Source: a virus. From it: 32,970 bases of DNA. Positions 15,293 through 24,044 of the stretch are shown here, piece after piece (the stretch's first letter is position 1; the number at the start of each line of letters is the position of its first letter). The stretch covers positions 13,057 to 46,026 of the IMG/VR virus record IMGVR_UViG_3300003324_000211. The stretch is one strand, 5' to 3'. Below the pieces are notes generated by a model that saw nothing but the letters and a program-made list of their open reading frames with translations, had not been told where the DNA came from and made no database searches. A program made the translations under genes and the position numbers.

Positions 15293-15697
15293 ATGCCGCG
15301 GACAACCGCCGATGCTGTGAAGGCTATCATCGAAGTAGATGACGGGGTGGACCTGACCCCGTTCATCGAGGGGGCGAACCGTCTGGTCACGGACATTTGT
15401 GCTCCCCATTACGACGATGATGTCCTTCTTGAGATGATCGAGCGGTGGCTGTCCGCGCATGTCTACACAATCTTCTCTCCCTTGCCCCTTAGTGAGCAAG
15501 CGGGACAGGTTCAGCAAACGGTGGAGTCCAGGGTCGGCCTAGGACTCCAAGGTTCGGAATACGGTCAGTTCGCGATGCGGTTGGACACCGGCGGCTACCT
15601 AGCGGCGCTTGACAACGCACTCAACACTGTCAAGAAACAACTCCCGGGCTCAGGTAAGAAGTTCGGAGTAACCTGGCTCGGTACTGAGTGTGACTGA
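15293..15697 (+). CDS. Head-tail adaptor (connector) protein
   Basis: A 134-residue mostly helical protein of the size and position of head-tail adaptors (HK97 gp6/SPP1 gp15 type) that bind the portal ring. Helical segments at about 5-33 and 43-65 (LLEMIERWLSAHVYTIFSP) and a C-terminal GSGKKFGVTWLG segment are typical of this group. It starts 4 bases after the previous stop, and its own stop shares a base with the next ATG (TGATG). Assignment is by fold style and gene order. Confidence 0.7.
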   Translation: MPRTTADAVKAIIEVDDGVDLTPFIEGANRLVTDICAPHYDDDVLLEMIERWLSAHVYTIFSPLPLSEQAGQVQQTVESRVGLGLQGSEYGQFAMRLDTGGYLAALDNALNTVKKQLPGSGKKFGVTWLGTECD

Positions 15698-16035
15698 TGA
15701 GGATCATCAAAAAAGTCCTGAGACAAACTGCGGTGTATTGGGCACCACCCACTCAGGATGAAAATGGGGAGATGACTTACGGGTCGCCAGTTGAGATCAA
15801 GTGTCGGTGGGAAGACATAGTGACCAACTTCATCGACACCAAAGGCGACGAACAAACAAGCTCCGCTGTGGTAATGGTGGATCGAGACATCAACACAAAA
15901 GGCGTGTTATGGCTTGGTCTACTCACGGATGCACAACCACAGCCTTTTGATAATCCCGGAGCTTATGAGATCAAGAAGTTCGACAAGCTCCCGGATTTCA
16001 AGGCAAAGGACTTCGTGAGAACCGCCTACCTGTGA
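15697..16035 (+). CDS. Head closure (stopper) protein
   Basis: A 112-residue beta-rich protein in the second connector position. The opening (QTAVYWAPPTQDENGEMTYG) and central CRWED segment are typical of stopper proteins, which plug the head after packaging. ATG 15697 overlaps the upstream stop, indicating coupled translation. The next gene follows after 7 bases. Gene order and length are the main evidence. Confidence 0.7.
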   Translation: MRIIKKVLRQTAVYWAPPTQDENGEMTYGSPVEIKCRWEDIVTNFIDTKGDEQTSSAVVMVDRDINTKGVLWLGLLTDAQPQPFDNPGAYEIKKFDKLPDFKAKDFVRTAYL

Positions 16036-16042
16036 GGATGAC

Positions 16043-16417
16043 ATGGTCAACGTTGGCGCGAAAGTGGAAGGCCTTGAGGTGTTCCTGCGCGCCATCGGGA
16101 AGGCCAAGAGTAAGGACGCTATCGCAGTCGCGGAAGGACTTGAGAAGGCTGCTAACGTCATCCTCAAAAAGTCTCAGATATACGTCCCTGTGGAGTCAGG
16201 TGACCTGAAGAAAAGCGGGCACGTGGAGGTCGAAGGGAAGGGGATGGGTGCGAAAGCAACGGTCGTGTACGACGCTGATTATGCAGTGTTTGTACATGAG
16301 GACCTTGAGGCCAAGCACACTCCTCCAACCTGTGCCAAGTATGTCGAGCGTGCCGTCAGGGAGACGCGGGGAACGACAGCCAGCATCTGCAAGCGTGAGT
16401 TAGAGATCGGACGATGA
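16043..16417 (+). CDS. HK97 gp10-like neck/tail completion protein
   Basis: A 124-residue protein matching the HK97 gp10 style: a helical N-terminus (VAEGLEKAANVILKKSQIYV), then VPVESGDLKKSGHVE, and a C-terminal VYDADYAVFVHED segment with a conserved aromatic. These proteins join the head to the tail tube. ATG 16043 has GAGGA upstream. Its end overlaps the next gene as ATGA. Confidence 0.82.
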   Translation: MVNVGAKVEGLEVFLRAIGKAKSKDAIAVAEGLEKAANVILKKSQIYVPVESGDLKKSGHVEVEGKGMGAKATVVYDADYAVFVHEDLEAKHTPPTCAKYVERAVRETRGTTASICKRELEIGR

Positions 16418-16839
16418 CAGACTCACCAGCAGAAATCCTTCGGGAGTGGCTAACTGCTAACAACCTTGGTTCTGAGGTCGGCTCGAACCAGTTGTGGCCA
16501 GTATACTCATTCAAGAAGCCTAGCGCACCTGATCAGGTGATTGTGGTCTACAACACCACAGCAAACCCTGACGGTCGCTACATGGACGGGACGGTGGTTG
16601 AGCATCCGGGAGTACAGATATACCTCCGGGCAACTAACGACCGCCCTGCCTGGGTGAAGGGCATCGACATCCAGCAAGCGCTTGCTGGAATCAAAGGCGA
16701 CATGGTGACCATTGGCCCTGTGACGTATTTGATCAGGTCCTTCACCCGGACGTCATCACTCACCTTCATTGGTGAGGAAGAGCAGAACAAGCGTCGCCAG
16801 TACACCATCAACGGTACTCTCACAATTGAGGTAGCGTAG
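16414..16839 (+). CDS. Tail terminator-like protein
   Basis: A 141-residue protein in the tail terminator position, directly after the gp10-like gene and before tail-tube genes. It has an N-terminal helix (PAEILREWLTANNLG) and a later beta-rich part with PGVQIYLRATNDRP and FIGEEEQNKRRQYTINGTL, as in minor-capsid/tail-terminator families. The ATG overlaps the upstream stop (ATGA). The exact family was not confirmed. Confidence 0.7.
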   Translation: MTDSPAEILREWLTANNLGSEVGSNQLWPVYSFKKPSAPDQVIVVYNTTANPDGRYMDGTVVEHPGVQIYLRATNDRPAWVKGIDIQQALAGIKGDMVTIGPVTYLIRSFTRTSSLTFIGEEEQNKRRQYTINGTLTIEVA

Positions 16840-16840
16840 C

Positions 16841-17434
16841 ATGTCGAACCTGAAGATCGAGACCGGTGCGACGCTGCTTGGCAAGACGTACAAGAGCAAC
16901 GTTACGGTCTCAGCCGATGGCGTCACTCAGAAAGATCCGGAGGTCCCTGCCGCCAAGGTGGGACAGCTCACCACACGTACCGACAATGATACGGGCGTGG
17001 TGACGATGACGGGCGGACACGGGTTCATCACTGGCGACAAGATCGACCTATATTGGAGTGGTGGTTCCCGTGTGCGGATGGCTGCCACTGTCGCTGTCAA
17101 CGCTGTTACGCTTGATGGCGGCTCTGGTGATGTCCTGCCGGCGAACCTGACAGCAGTCACCGCCATGAAAGCCCGGGTTGAGGATTTCGTGGTCACTGGT
17201 GATAACGTTGTTGGAATCACCGCCAACTTCCCGACCCAGGGCTCGATCGTTTTCGCGAACTCTGACGACTCTTTCACCTACCCGGTTCGCACGGATGACG
17301 CGGGTGCCTGGATCTGGTACACCGGCAGCGGTGTGACAAACCCGCTTGCGGGTGAAAGCATCACGAAGGTGTATTTCAGTCACGCGGATGCTACCAGTTC
17401 GCAGACGATCACTGTCGCCGCCCTGTTCGATTAA
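16841..17434 (+). CDS. Beta-rich virion structural protein
   Basis: A 197-residue protein, almost wholly beta and Thr/Val/Gly-rich, with no signal peptide or membrane span. It starts one base after the previous stop. The segment TMTGGHGFITGDKIDLYWSG resembles a small beta-barrel. Position between the tail terminator and the major tail protein suggests a tail or decoration component. I do not recognise the family. Confidence 0.7.
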   Translation: MSNLKIETGATLLGKTYKSNVTVSADGVTQKDPEVPAAKVGQLTTRTDNDTGVVTMTGGHGFITGDKIDLYWSGGSRVRMAATVAVNAVTLDGGSGDVLPANLTAVTAMKARVEDFVVTGDNVVGITANFPTQGSIVFANSDDSFTYPVRTDDAGAWIWYTGSGVTNPLAGESITKVYFSHADATSSQTITVAALFD

Positions 17435-17449
17435 CCTTCGGAGGGTCCA

Positions 17450-17875
17450 ATGGGCTACTTGACCGACGGACACCCAACACTCATCACGTTCTCAAACGCT
17501 CCGACAATCAAGCTCAAGGAGAAGACTGTCAAGCCGCCCGGTGTCGATATGGGCGGTCCCAACGACACCACGACTTTTCGCAATAGCGTGTGGCGGACCC
17601 AGCAGCCGAAGAAGCTCAAGAAGGGTACGGCCATCACGTTCACTGCGGCTTATGACCCAGCTGTGTACGATACCATTATCGCACAAGCAGGGGTCAACCA
17701 ACTTGTGACCGTCACTTTCTCCAACGGCGACACGCTCGACGTCTGGGGATGGATTGACAAGTTCGAGCCCGGCGACAGCACCGAAGGGGCGCAGCCGACC
17801 GCCAGCGTGACAGTCGAAATCTCGAACCAAGACAACAGCGGCAACGAAATAGCCCCAGACTACAACGCCGCGTAA
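17450..17875 (+). CDS. Major tail (tube) protein
   Basis: A 141-residue protein directly before the tail-assembly chaperones, the usual place of the tube protein. It has a beta-rich pattern (AITFTAAYDPAVYDTI, LVTVTFSNGDTLDVWGWIDK, TASVTVEISNQD) fitting tube monomers. ATG 17450 has a strong Shine-Dalgarno (GGAGGG) 5-6 bases upstream, as expected for an abundant protein. It is short but within the range of siphovirus tube proteins. Confidence 0.78.
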   Translation: MGYLTDGHPTLITFSNAPTIKLKEKTVKPPGVDMGGPNDTTTFRNSVWRTQQPKKLKKGTAITFTAAYDPAVYDTIIAQAGVNQLVTVTFSNGDTLDVWGWIDKFEPGDSTEGAQPTASVTVEISNQDNSGNEIAPDYNAA

Positions 17876-17918
17876 AGGATGTCGGTTTCCAGGGTCAAGC
17901 AAAACGAGGAGAAGCCCC

Positions 17919-18317
17919 ATGTCCGACGACAAGCCCCCTACCGAACCCGGCGCCGACCCGGACATCATTCGGGTCCGTCTGGTTCGCGCCATCAAGACGG
18001 TACAGATCGAAGATGAGAATGGCCAGGTCCAAGACTACACCGTGCGTGAGATGACGGGAGCCGAGAAGGGTCGTTGGCAAACCGTCATGTCCAAGCGCAT
18101 GAGGTTCGACAGCAAGGGACAACCCGCCGGCATTGCGGACTGGACCGGACTCGAAGGCTCTCTCATCACCAAATGCCTTTACGACTCCAACGGCAAGCAG
18201 GTCCCGGAGACGGTGATCGCCAACTGGCCTACCACCGTCCAGAAGACTCTGTTCGCCCTGTGTCAGAAGATCAACGGTCTGACCGACGAGGATGAGGAGA
18301 AGGCAAAAAACGGCTAA
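17919..18317 (+). CDS. Tail assembly chaperone, upstream frame (gpG-like)
   Basis: A 132-residue acidic protein upstream of the tape measure, in the place of lambda gpG. It should bind the tape measure and help tube polymerisation. ATG 17919 has GAGGAGAAG upstream. The gene ends in a slippery heptamer A AAA AAC (18305-18311) just before the stop, from which a -1 shift continues into the next frame. The segment VREMTGAEKGRWQTVMSKRM is typical of gpG-like chaperones. Confidence 0.8.
   Translation: MSDDKPPTEPGADPDIIRVRLVRAIKTVQIEDENGQVQDYTVREMTGAEKGRWQTVMSKRMRFDSKGQPAGIADWTGLEGSLITKCLYDSNGKQVPETVIANWPTTVQKTLFALCQKINGLTDEDEEKAKNG
18305..18311 (+). promoter_or_regulatory. -1 ribosomal frameshift site (slippery heptamer)
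   Basis: The heptamer A AAA AAC is aligned in the zero frame as gcA AAA AAC, fitting the X XXY YYZ rule. The zero-frame stop is at 18315. The -1 frame is open from here through to 18808. A Shine-Dalgarno-like aggaggg follows at 18318-18324. I did not establish a downstream pseudoknot. Confidence 0.8.
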
Positions 18318-18808
18318 AGGAGGGTGACGAGTACGCCTGGCACGCAATAGCTGACAGACTCAAGATGAGTGTCAGCGAAGCTAAAGAAAGCGTGCCTGTA
18401 ACCGAAGCCCTCCGATGGTCTGAGTACATTTGGGAGAGGGAGTGGGGCAGTCCGAGTAAGACGGATCTCTATCTTGCTCGGATATGCTATCAACTATACC
18501 TCCTTTTCTTCCTGCTGGGCGGCAAGCCTGACAAGACAATCAAGGACTTCATATACGAGTTCCCGCGTCCTGATAAGAAGGACGAGCAGGCTACACCGGA
18601 ACTCACGTATGAGGAAGAGGTCGCACAGGCTGAAAAGCTCTCAGCAGAATCCAGGGCTGCCTGGATGGCGGCTGCTGGCGTGATGGGTAAGAAGATCGCA
18701 AAGGAGATCAAGAAAACAGACACCAAACCCAAGCAGCCGAAGGTGACTCCGGTAGTTAAACTCCCTGACACACCGAAACGCAAGCACAAGCCCAGGGGTG
18801 GGCGGTAA
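18311..18808 (+). CDS. Tail assembly chaperone, frameshift extension (gpT-like)
   Basis: The -1 frame after the slippery site gives 165 more residues, making a fusion of about 296 residues with the upstream frame. The joined sequence begins RLKEGDEYAWHAIADRLKMS, matching the GT-type pattern of a Trp-containing helix followed by a short-motif helix, and then continues with WSEYIWEREWG. An ATG at 18365 lies inside it but lacks a good Shine-Dalgarno site, so independent translation is less likely than frameshifting. The C-terminus is Lys/Pro-rich. The stop overlaps the tape measure start (TAATG). Confidence 0.8.
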   Translation, partial: RLKEGDEYAWHAIADRLKMSVSEAKESVPVTEALRWSEYIWEREWGSPSKTDLYLARICYQLYLLFFLLGGKPDKTIKDFIYEFPRPDKKDEQATPELTYEEEVAQAEKLSAESRAAWMAAAGVMGKKIAKEIKKTDTKPKQPKVTPVVKLPDTPKRKHKPRGGR

Positions 18809-21063
18809 TGGACGTCGAACGTGTGATCGTAAAGATGATGGCGGACTCTACGCAGTACACCCGTACTATGGATGGTACGGTGGTGACTGCGCAGCGTACC
18901 GCCGCAAACATTACGATGGCGTTTCGTGGCATGAGCAGTAGCGGGGCGTCCTCCCTGGGTATGCTAGGGCAAGCTGCAAGCTCTGTTGGGAGCGTGTTTT
19001 CGAGTATCCTTGGCAAAGCCATCGATTTCGCCAAGTACGGCCTAATCGGTCTGATCGGTGTCGCAGCGGTTGCTGGCTACCACGCGATCCAGTTGGCAGC
19101 TGATTACGAGCAAGCCTCAATCGCATTTGAGGTGATGACAGGAAGTGCCGAAAAAGGCAAGAAGGTACTCGATGACATCACACAAATGGCGGTCACAACG
19201 CCATTTACATCCGGTCAGTTGATCGAGACAGCCCAGCAACTCAAATCGTTCGGTATTCAGACGGACCAACTCATACCAACGATGCGAGCCCTGGGCGACG
19301 TCGCCGCTGGTGGCTCCGGTGGGAGTCTGGACGTTCGGATGCAGCGTCTCAGCCTCGCCTTCGGGCAGGTGATGACTGCCGGCCGTCTAATGGGCACGGA
19401 GCTACGCCAGTTCAACGAAGCCGGCGTGCCTTTGATCCATTACCTGTCCGAGGAGCTGGGTGTCCCCGAACAGAGAGTCAAAGGGCTGGTTGAAGCTGGT
19501 CGTGTCAGCTCAAACGCTGTCATCGGTGCGTTTAACCGCATGACTAGCGCTGGCGGGTTGTTCGCGGGCATGATGGACCGCCAGTCTGAGACTGTGGCAG
19601 GTAAGTGGTCTACTCTCAAGGACAACATCCAGATCCTACTCCGGAACGTTGGCCTAGCAATGGTCAGCGGGTTTGGGATCAAGGGTCTGCTTGATGATTT
19701 CGCCAACGCGGTCCAGGACGCTTCCGGCGGTGTTGGTAAACTTGAGGGCATTTTCGGGAATCTTCGCAAGGTTTTCGATGCGTTCCGCGCTGCTGTGATG
19801 GGTGTCGGCAAAGTCCTGTTCAAGCAGTTCACAAGCGAGGGCGGTCTTGATTGGGACCGGATCGAACAGATTGCAACCGACGTCCTGAAGGGTATCATCT
19901 CATGGGTTGGTAAACTCATTGATGCTCTTGCCAAAGCCGGGGTGTTCATCTCTGAGAACATCTTGATGCCCATCATAAAGACGATGGAGCAGATTGGGGT
20001 GTTTGAGAACCGGAACGCGCAAGGCGAAGCTACAACGATCTATCAAGCACTCCGGGACAGGGGCGAAAACAGGTTCGTGTCAGGTGTCGCCGGTTTTGGT
20101 CTCGGAATTTATGACGAGGCTGCTGGTGGTAAATACACCGAGGGACTTCGCCAGCGGGGGGTGTTGGGACAGGGCGAAAGTGCGGCGGTTACTCAATTCA
20201 AGGAGATGGCCGAACGACTCAAGAAGGTAGATGCTGCTGGCACGGCTGAGCAGATGATCAAAGAAATGGAGGCCTATCAGGAGCAACTTCGTAAGGCTCG
20301 TGAGGCCACTGCTCCAATTGTTCCACTTGCCAAAGAGGAACAGGAACGCATTCGCAAGGAGCAGATGGCATGGGCGAAAGCCTACGCCTACCAGGAGCAG
20401 AAGTTCGGACAGATGAAGGCTGATGCTGGTGGTGCAGCGCTGGGCGGTCTGGGAATGGCCGGTGGTGGACAGGGCGCGCTATACGCAGAGCGGTACTATC
20501 GTGAGTCCCTTGAGAAGATGAAAGGGATGGACGAGTATTTCGCAGCCCAAAAGCGTGCCAAAGAAGGCGCTGAGAAGATGGCGAAGAAGTGGGAAATCAG
20601 CGCTGATGCGATGGACTTTGCGAACAAACTCCAGAAGGAGATGGTTGATGGAACTTCCGCCCTTGAGAAGTTCAATTACACAACCAAGCTCCTGAACGAA
20701 GCCAGGGATAAGAGTCTGGGTTTCGGTGCGCTGGGCGGTGGCTGGTCGCCTGGACATGGCGGAATCCTCAGCGAACAAGAGTTTCAGTATGGGCAGTACA
20801 AGTCTTTCATGGAGTTGCGTCGGTCCCTTGGTGATCGGATGGAGGTCAAACTCCCACCAGCAGCCCTGCGCGGGTCCACCGAAGCGCAGGAAATCATCAA
20901 CCGAACCTCCATGCAAACTGGCAACTGGCAGGATGAGGTTCTGCGGGTGATGACAGCGGCCAAGGACGCGCAGCTCGAAGAACGCCAGACCATGAAAGAG
21001 GTTCTGGAACAGCTCAAGAAGCTGAACGAGGATGATTCGTTTGAACTCGGTGATATCGAATAA
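18808..21063 (+). CDS. Tail tape measure protein
   Basis: A 751-residue protein that sets tail length and is ejected during infection. It has an N-terminal helical region, a hydrophobic Gly/Ala stretch (FAKYGLIGLIGVAAVAGYHA) at about 72-91 and the tape-measure core pattern MTGSAEKGKKVLDDI and LIPTMRALGDVAAGG between about 109 and 170. The later part is long helices rich in Lys, Glu, Gln and Ala. At about 1.5 angstrom per residue it implies a tail near 110 nm, fitting a siphovirus. The ATG overlaps the chaperone stop as TAATG. No tail sheath gene is present. Confidence 0.93.
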   Translation: MDVERVIVKMMADSTQYTRTMDGTVVTAQRTAANITMAFRGMSSSGASSLGMLGQAASSVGSVFSSILGKAIDFAKYGLIGLIGVAAVAGYHAIQLAADYEQASIAFEVMTGSAEKGKKVLDDITQMAVTTPFTSGQLIETAQQLKSFGIQTDQLIPTMRALGDVAAGGSGGSLDVRMQRLSLAFGQVMTAGRLMGTELRQFNEAGVPLIHYLSEELGVPEQRVKGLVEAGRVSSNAVIGAFNRMTSAGGLFAGMMDRQSETVAGKWSTLKDNIQILLRNVGLAMVSGFGIKGLLDDFANAVQDASGGVGKLEGIFGNLRKVFDAFRAAVMGVGKVLFKQFTSEGGLDWDRIEQIATDVLKGIISWVGKLIDALAKAGVFISENILMPIIKTMEQIGVFENRNAQGEATTIYQALRDRGENRFVSGVAGFGLGIYDEAAGGKYTEGLRQRGVLGQGESAAVTQFKEMAERLKKVDAAGTAEQMIKEMEAYQEQLRKAREATAPIVPLAKEEQERIRKEQMAWAKAYAYQEQKFGQMKADAGGAALGGLGMAGGGQGALYAERYYRESLEKMKGMDEYFAAQKRAKEGAEKMAKKWEISADAMDFANKLQKEMVDGTSALEKFNYTTKLLNEARDKSLGFGALGGGWSPGHGGILSEQEFQYGQYKSFMELRRSLGDRMEVKLPPAALRGSTEAQEIINRTSMQTGNWQDEVLRVMTAAKDAQLEERQTMKEVLEQLKKLNEDDSFELGDIE

Positions 21064-21072
21064 GGCTTGCTC

Positions 21073-22092
21073 ATGGCATCGTTGAACGACTATTACGGGC
21101 TAGTAGACGAACTGCCAGAAGGGCGGGCGGGTACTCCGTTCAACCACGGAGGAGCCAGAGAGTACACTCGTAAGTTCCTCGTACACATCAAGAATAAGGA
21201 GATGGGTCCGGTCGCAGTCTGCTGGCACCCAGGTCTGCCCAAACGGTATGATTTCTACAAGAGCAAGAGTGGAGTCGAGTATGACTTGACCTCACTCTGT
21301 ATCAAGAAATCAGCCGTACCGAAGAACACCCAACAGGGAGATGATTGGGTCCAGTGGATTGTTACTTGCGAGTACAGCTCTGAGCTTGGCAAGATGGCAG
21401 CCCCGGACGATCCCGGTGACCCGGGTGACCCTGGCAAGCCGGAGTCTGGGGACTCCCCGAAGTCTGCCGGGGCTTCGACCAACCCGGAGCTAGAGCCTCC
21501 CGAACTTGAGTGGGATTGGGAGATCAAGAATGAGGCTATTCCTGTTGACCTGGACGGACAGCCGTTCATCAACAGTGCAAACCAGCCTCTGAGTCCTCCC
21601 CCGACAGTCGAGGTTGCGTTTCCCGTGTTAGTCGTAACACGGAACGAACTCCAATACGACGTTGATGTAGCAGCGGAGTATGCATACGCTGTTAATCAGG
21701 ATGTTTTCATGGGCCGGGATGCCGGCACGGTCCAGTGCATGCCCGCCAGGGCAAAGGCGGTATATCGGGGCTTCCTCCAGTATTACCGCGTAACGTACAG
21801 ATTGAGAATTCGGACGGACGGCAAAACGTGGCAGCCGGAGTACCTGGACGCCGGGACCTGTCGTCTTCAGAATACCCCGGGAGCCCCCAACCAAGGTCAG
21901 CCTGTCCCAATCATTAGGTTCGGCGCCCCCATTACCCAACCCGTCCTGCTAAAGCAAGGCCAGCCCCAAACTCCCCCTTTCAAGCCTTATTACATCCGTC
22001 GGCGGGTCTACGAGTCCAAGCCGTTCAAACGGGTGTTCACTGAAGGCAAGGGGATGACAAAGCCTCCAACCCCACCCAAGAAGGGCAGGTAA
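21073..22092 (+). CDS. Tail-tip protein after the tape measure
   Basis: A 339-residue protein in the distal-tail/baseplate position. ATG 21073 is chosen over a TTG at 21067; AAGG is 7 bases upstream. A folded N-terminal part (1-110) is followed by an acidic Pro/Gly/Asp linker with GDPGDPGKP (about 115-145), then a beta-rich domain to about 320 and a basic Pro-rich end. I recognise no family. It may be a tail hub or adaptor connecting the tube to the fibres. Confidence 0.65.
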   Translation: MASLNDYYGLVDELPEGRAGTPFNHGGAREYTRKFLVHIKNKEMGPVAVCWHPGLPKRYDFYKSKSGVEYDLTSLCIKKSAVPKNTQQGDDWVQWIVTCEYSSELGKMAAPDDPGDPGDPGKPESGDSPKSAGASTNPELEPPELEWDWEIKNEAIPVDLDGQPFINSANQPLSPPPTVEVAFPVLVVTRNELQYDVDVAAEYAYAVNQDVFMGRDAGTVQCMPARAKAVYRGFLQYYRVTYRLRIRTDGKTWQPEYLDAGTCRLQNTPGAPNQGQPVPIIRFGAPITQPVLLKQGQPQTPPFKPYYIRRRVYESKPFKRVFTEGKGMTKPPTPPKKGR

Positions 22093-22096
22093 AACC

Positions 22097-22585
22097 ATGC
22101 GTGTTGACAAAGATCTAACCGTCCCTGGCACACTTACTGTGGGTAACATCACCTTACCTGCAAACGTTGTAGGTGATACTGAGTTCAATGGTTCTGATCC
22201 TCTTAGCTGCGCCAAGCAGAGTCACCAGTTCCTCAAGGACTATAAGCAGAACAAGACAACGACCGTCGCAGCCGATCGTCAGTTCCTCCACATGGCTTTC
22301 GGCGACGGCGACATGGTTGGATTTCGTGCGTGTTTGATCGACACGGTGAACCTGTCTGGTGCTACGATCACCGTCAAGATCTACAAGAATGGTGTTGACA
22401 TCACCGGCACTGCGTCGATTATCACTGACGCACACGCACTTTATGAGGTGGTGGAAGGTACTCTGTCGAGTCTTCCATATTCAGCAGATGACGTGTTTGA
22501 GGTTGTTGTCACTGTCGCCGCTGGGGGCGGGACGCTGGGCAAGGGCCTGTGCGTAACAGCCATCTTCCGTGAGGATGCCGAGTAA
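22097..22585 (+). CDS. Tail fibre-associated protein
   Basis: A 162-residue beta-rich protein. The start MRVDKDLTVPGTLTVGNITL is a common fibre or appendage opening. Its beta-sandwich pattern (FRACLIDTVNLSGATITVKI) may bind a receptor or carbohydrate. It is followed directly by the main fibre gene, whose ATG overlaps its stop (TAATG). Function rests on position and style. Confidence 0.65.
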   Translation: MRVDKDLTVPGTLTVGNITLPANVVGDTEFNGSDPLSCAKQSHQFLKDYKQNKTTTVAADRQFLHMAFGDGDMVGFRACLIDTVNLSGATITVKIYKNGVDITGTASIITDAHALYEVVEGTLSSLPYSADDVFEVVVTVAAGGGTLGKGLCVTAIFREDAE

Positions 22586-24021
22586 TGGCGCGACGGGGAG
22601 TAGCTTTCACAAACCGAGATGAGTTTGACCGCATGTCTGCTGCTGTCCGACGGACAGAGCAGATGTGGCGGTCAGATGAGTTTTCACCTGCTCCTGACGG
22701 CCAGTACGGCGCCGTTCCTGTCGATGTCCAGATCACTTCCGCGACCGCGACCGCGGGTCTGTACCCTGGCAAGTTCGTCGCGTACAACCAAGACACCGGT
22801 TCATGGTACGATCTTGATGACGGAACGTGTCGTGTGAAGGACGTTGGTGGGGGAGCCCTGATCAACGGAGCCAGGTACAAAGGCACGATCACCGGTGTCA
22901 CAAACGAAGGGTCGGAGACCAGCGGAACAAACAACGGCTATCCGATCGTGACGGTTGTACTTCCAGGGGGCCGCTCACCATCGTATTTCGTTGATTATTC
23001 TGGTGATACAACTGTCCCACTTACAGGCAACGTCTATGCCTTAAACGGCTCATTCGTATGGACGATTGGGACACTAATCACCGATCTCGTATATCCGATT
23101 CAGGTACGAGACTACCAGATAGCATTTAGTAATCTGGTAGACTTTCCTGTTTTCCCCGGGGCGACTGGTCTGATCTATCCAGACAGTGGTCAGCCTACCA
23201 AATACGCCTTGCTGCCATTCCAGTACGCTGATTACTACGTCCCGAACTCAACGTACTACGGAGGCATGCTAAAACCCACAGGTGCTCAGCGAGTCGGAGC
23301 TTCTGTCACATGGGATGGAGCAGCCTACTTCAACAGTGACGCCACAGTCAACGGCACTTTCTACTGCAATGGGAAAGCGCTGTTTGCGGGCGGTGCCGAC
23401 GCGGTAAAAACCAACGGCGGAGCGAGTATTAGTGGGGGGCCGTTTCCTTCAGACCTGGACGTCAACGCCAAGGGACCTGCAGTCTTTGGTGATTCTCTTT
23501 CCATTATCCTCGGGGGTGAATATGGCACAGTTGGACATTTCGACTATGTAATGATCTCTTGGGTAGACATGACTGCTTATGGGTTCGGCTCATCTTGTCC
23601 CCAGCTCACCATGAATGCTGTCGGGTTTGGTGGCGGGATTACAGCCGTTCCAGGAGGGTTCCTTGGAGGCGGGGCGACGTTTGGCGAATTCATCTCGGCA
23701 TACTGCTTGCATGTATGGGATGCAGGTACTGTATATGACGGGGTGAGTTACAACGTGACTGGTTCACTGACGGGTCAGCCGTCTTTCAAAGGCGGTATTC
23801 TCATCAATGCCGGCTCTGGGTTCGGAGGAACAGTTACTAGTGTTGATGTATCGGGTGGTACGACCGGCCTAACTTTCTCTGGTGGTCCTGTATCCACATC
23901 TGGTACTTTGACGATGTCCGGCACACTTGGTCAAAGTAACGGCGGGACCGGGCAGACGTCATTCCTTGCAGCACTAGGCGCAGCCGGCGGCAGTGCTACC
24001 TCTGGTAGTCTGACTCCCTAA
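22585..24021 (+). CDS. Tail fibre protein
   Basis: A 478-residue protein of the left phage. The N-terminus (1-60) is helical and probably attaches to the tail tip. The middle is Gly/Tyr/Thr-rich beta structure. The end contains the widespread fibre phrase [18 protein letters not shown] followed by [20 protein letters not shown], seen in many phage fibres. It is followed by a second fibre gene after 23 bases. Confidence 0.8.
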   Translation: MARRGVAFTNRDEFDRMSAAVRRTEQMWRSDEFSPAPDGQYGAVPVDVQITSATATAGLYPGKFVAYNQDTGSWYDLDDGTCRVKDVGGGALINGARYKGTITGVTNEGSETSGTNNGYPIVTVVLPGGRSPSYFVDYSGDTTVPLTGNVYALNGSFVWTIGTLITDLVYPIQVRDYQIAFSNLVDFPVFPGATGLIYPDSGQPTKYALLPFQYADYYVPNSTYYGGMLKPTGAQRVGASVTWDGAAYFNSDATVNGTFYCNGKALFAGGADAVKTNGGASISGGPFPSDLDVNAKGPAVFGDSLSIILGGEYGTVGHFDYVMISWVDMTAYGFGSSCPQLTMNAVGFGGGITAVPGGFLGGGATFGEFISAYCLHVWDAGTVYDGVSYNVTGSLTGQPSFKGGILINAGSGFGGTVTSVDVSGGTTGLTFSGGPVSTSGTLTMSGTLGQSNGGTGQTSFLAALGAAGGSATSGSLTP

Positions 24022-24044
24022 CCCATTTTGTTAGAGTTACCAAC

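Noticed and set aside
18365-18808. Independent gene starting at ATG 18365
   Set aside because: No good Shine-Dalgarno site, and the same frame is open back to a correctly phased slippery heptamer; better explained as a frameshift extension.
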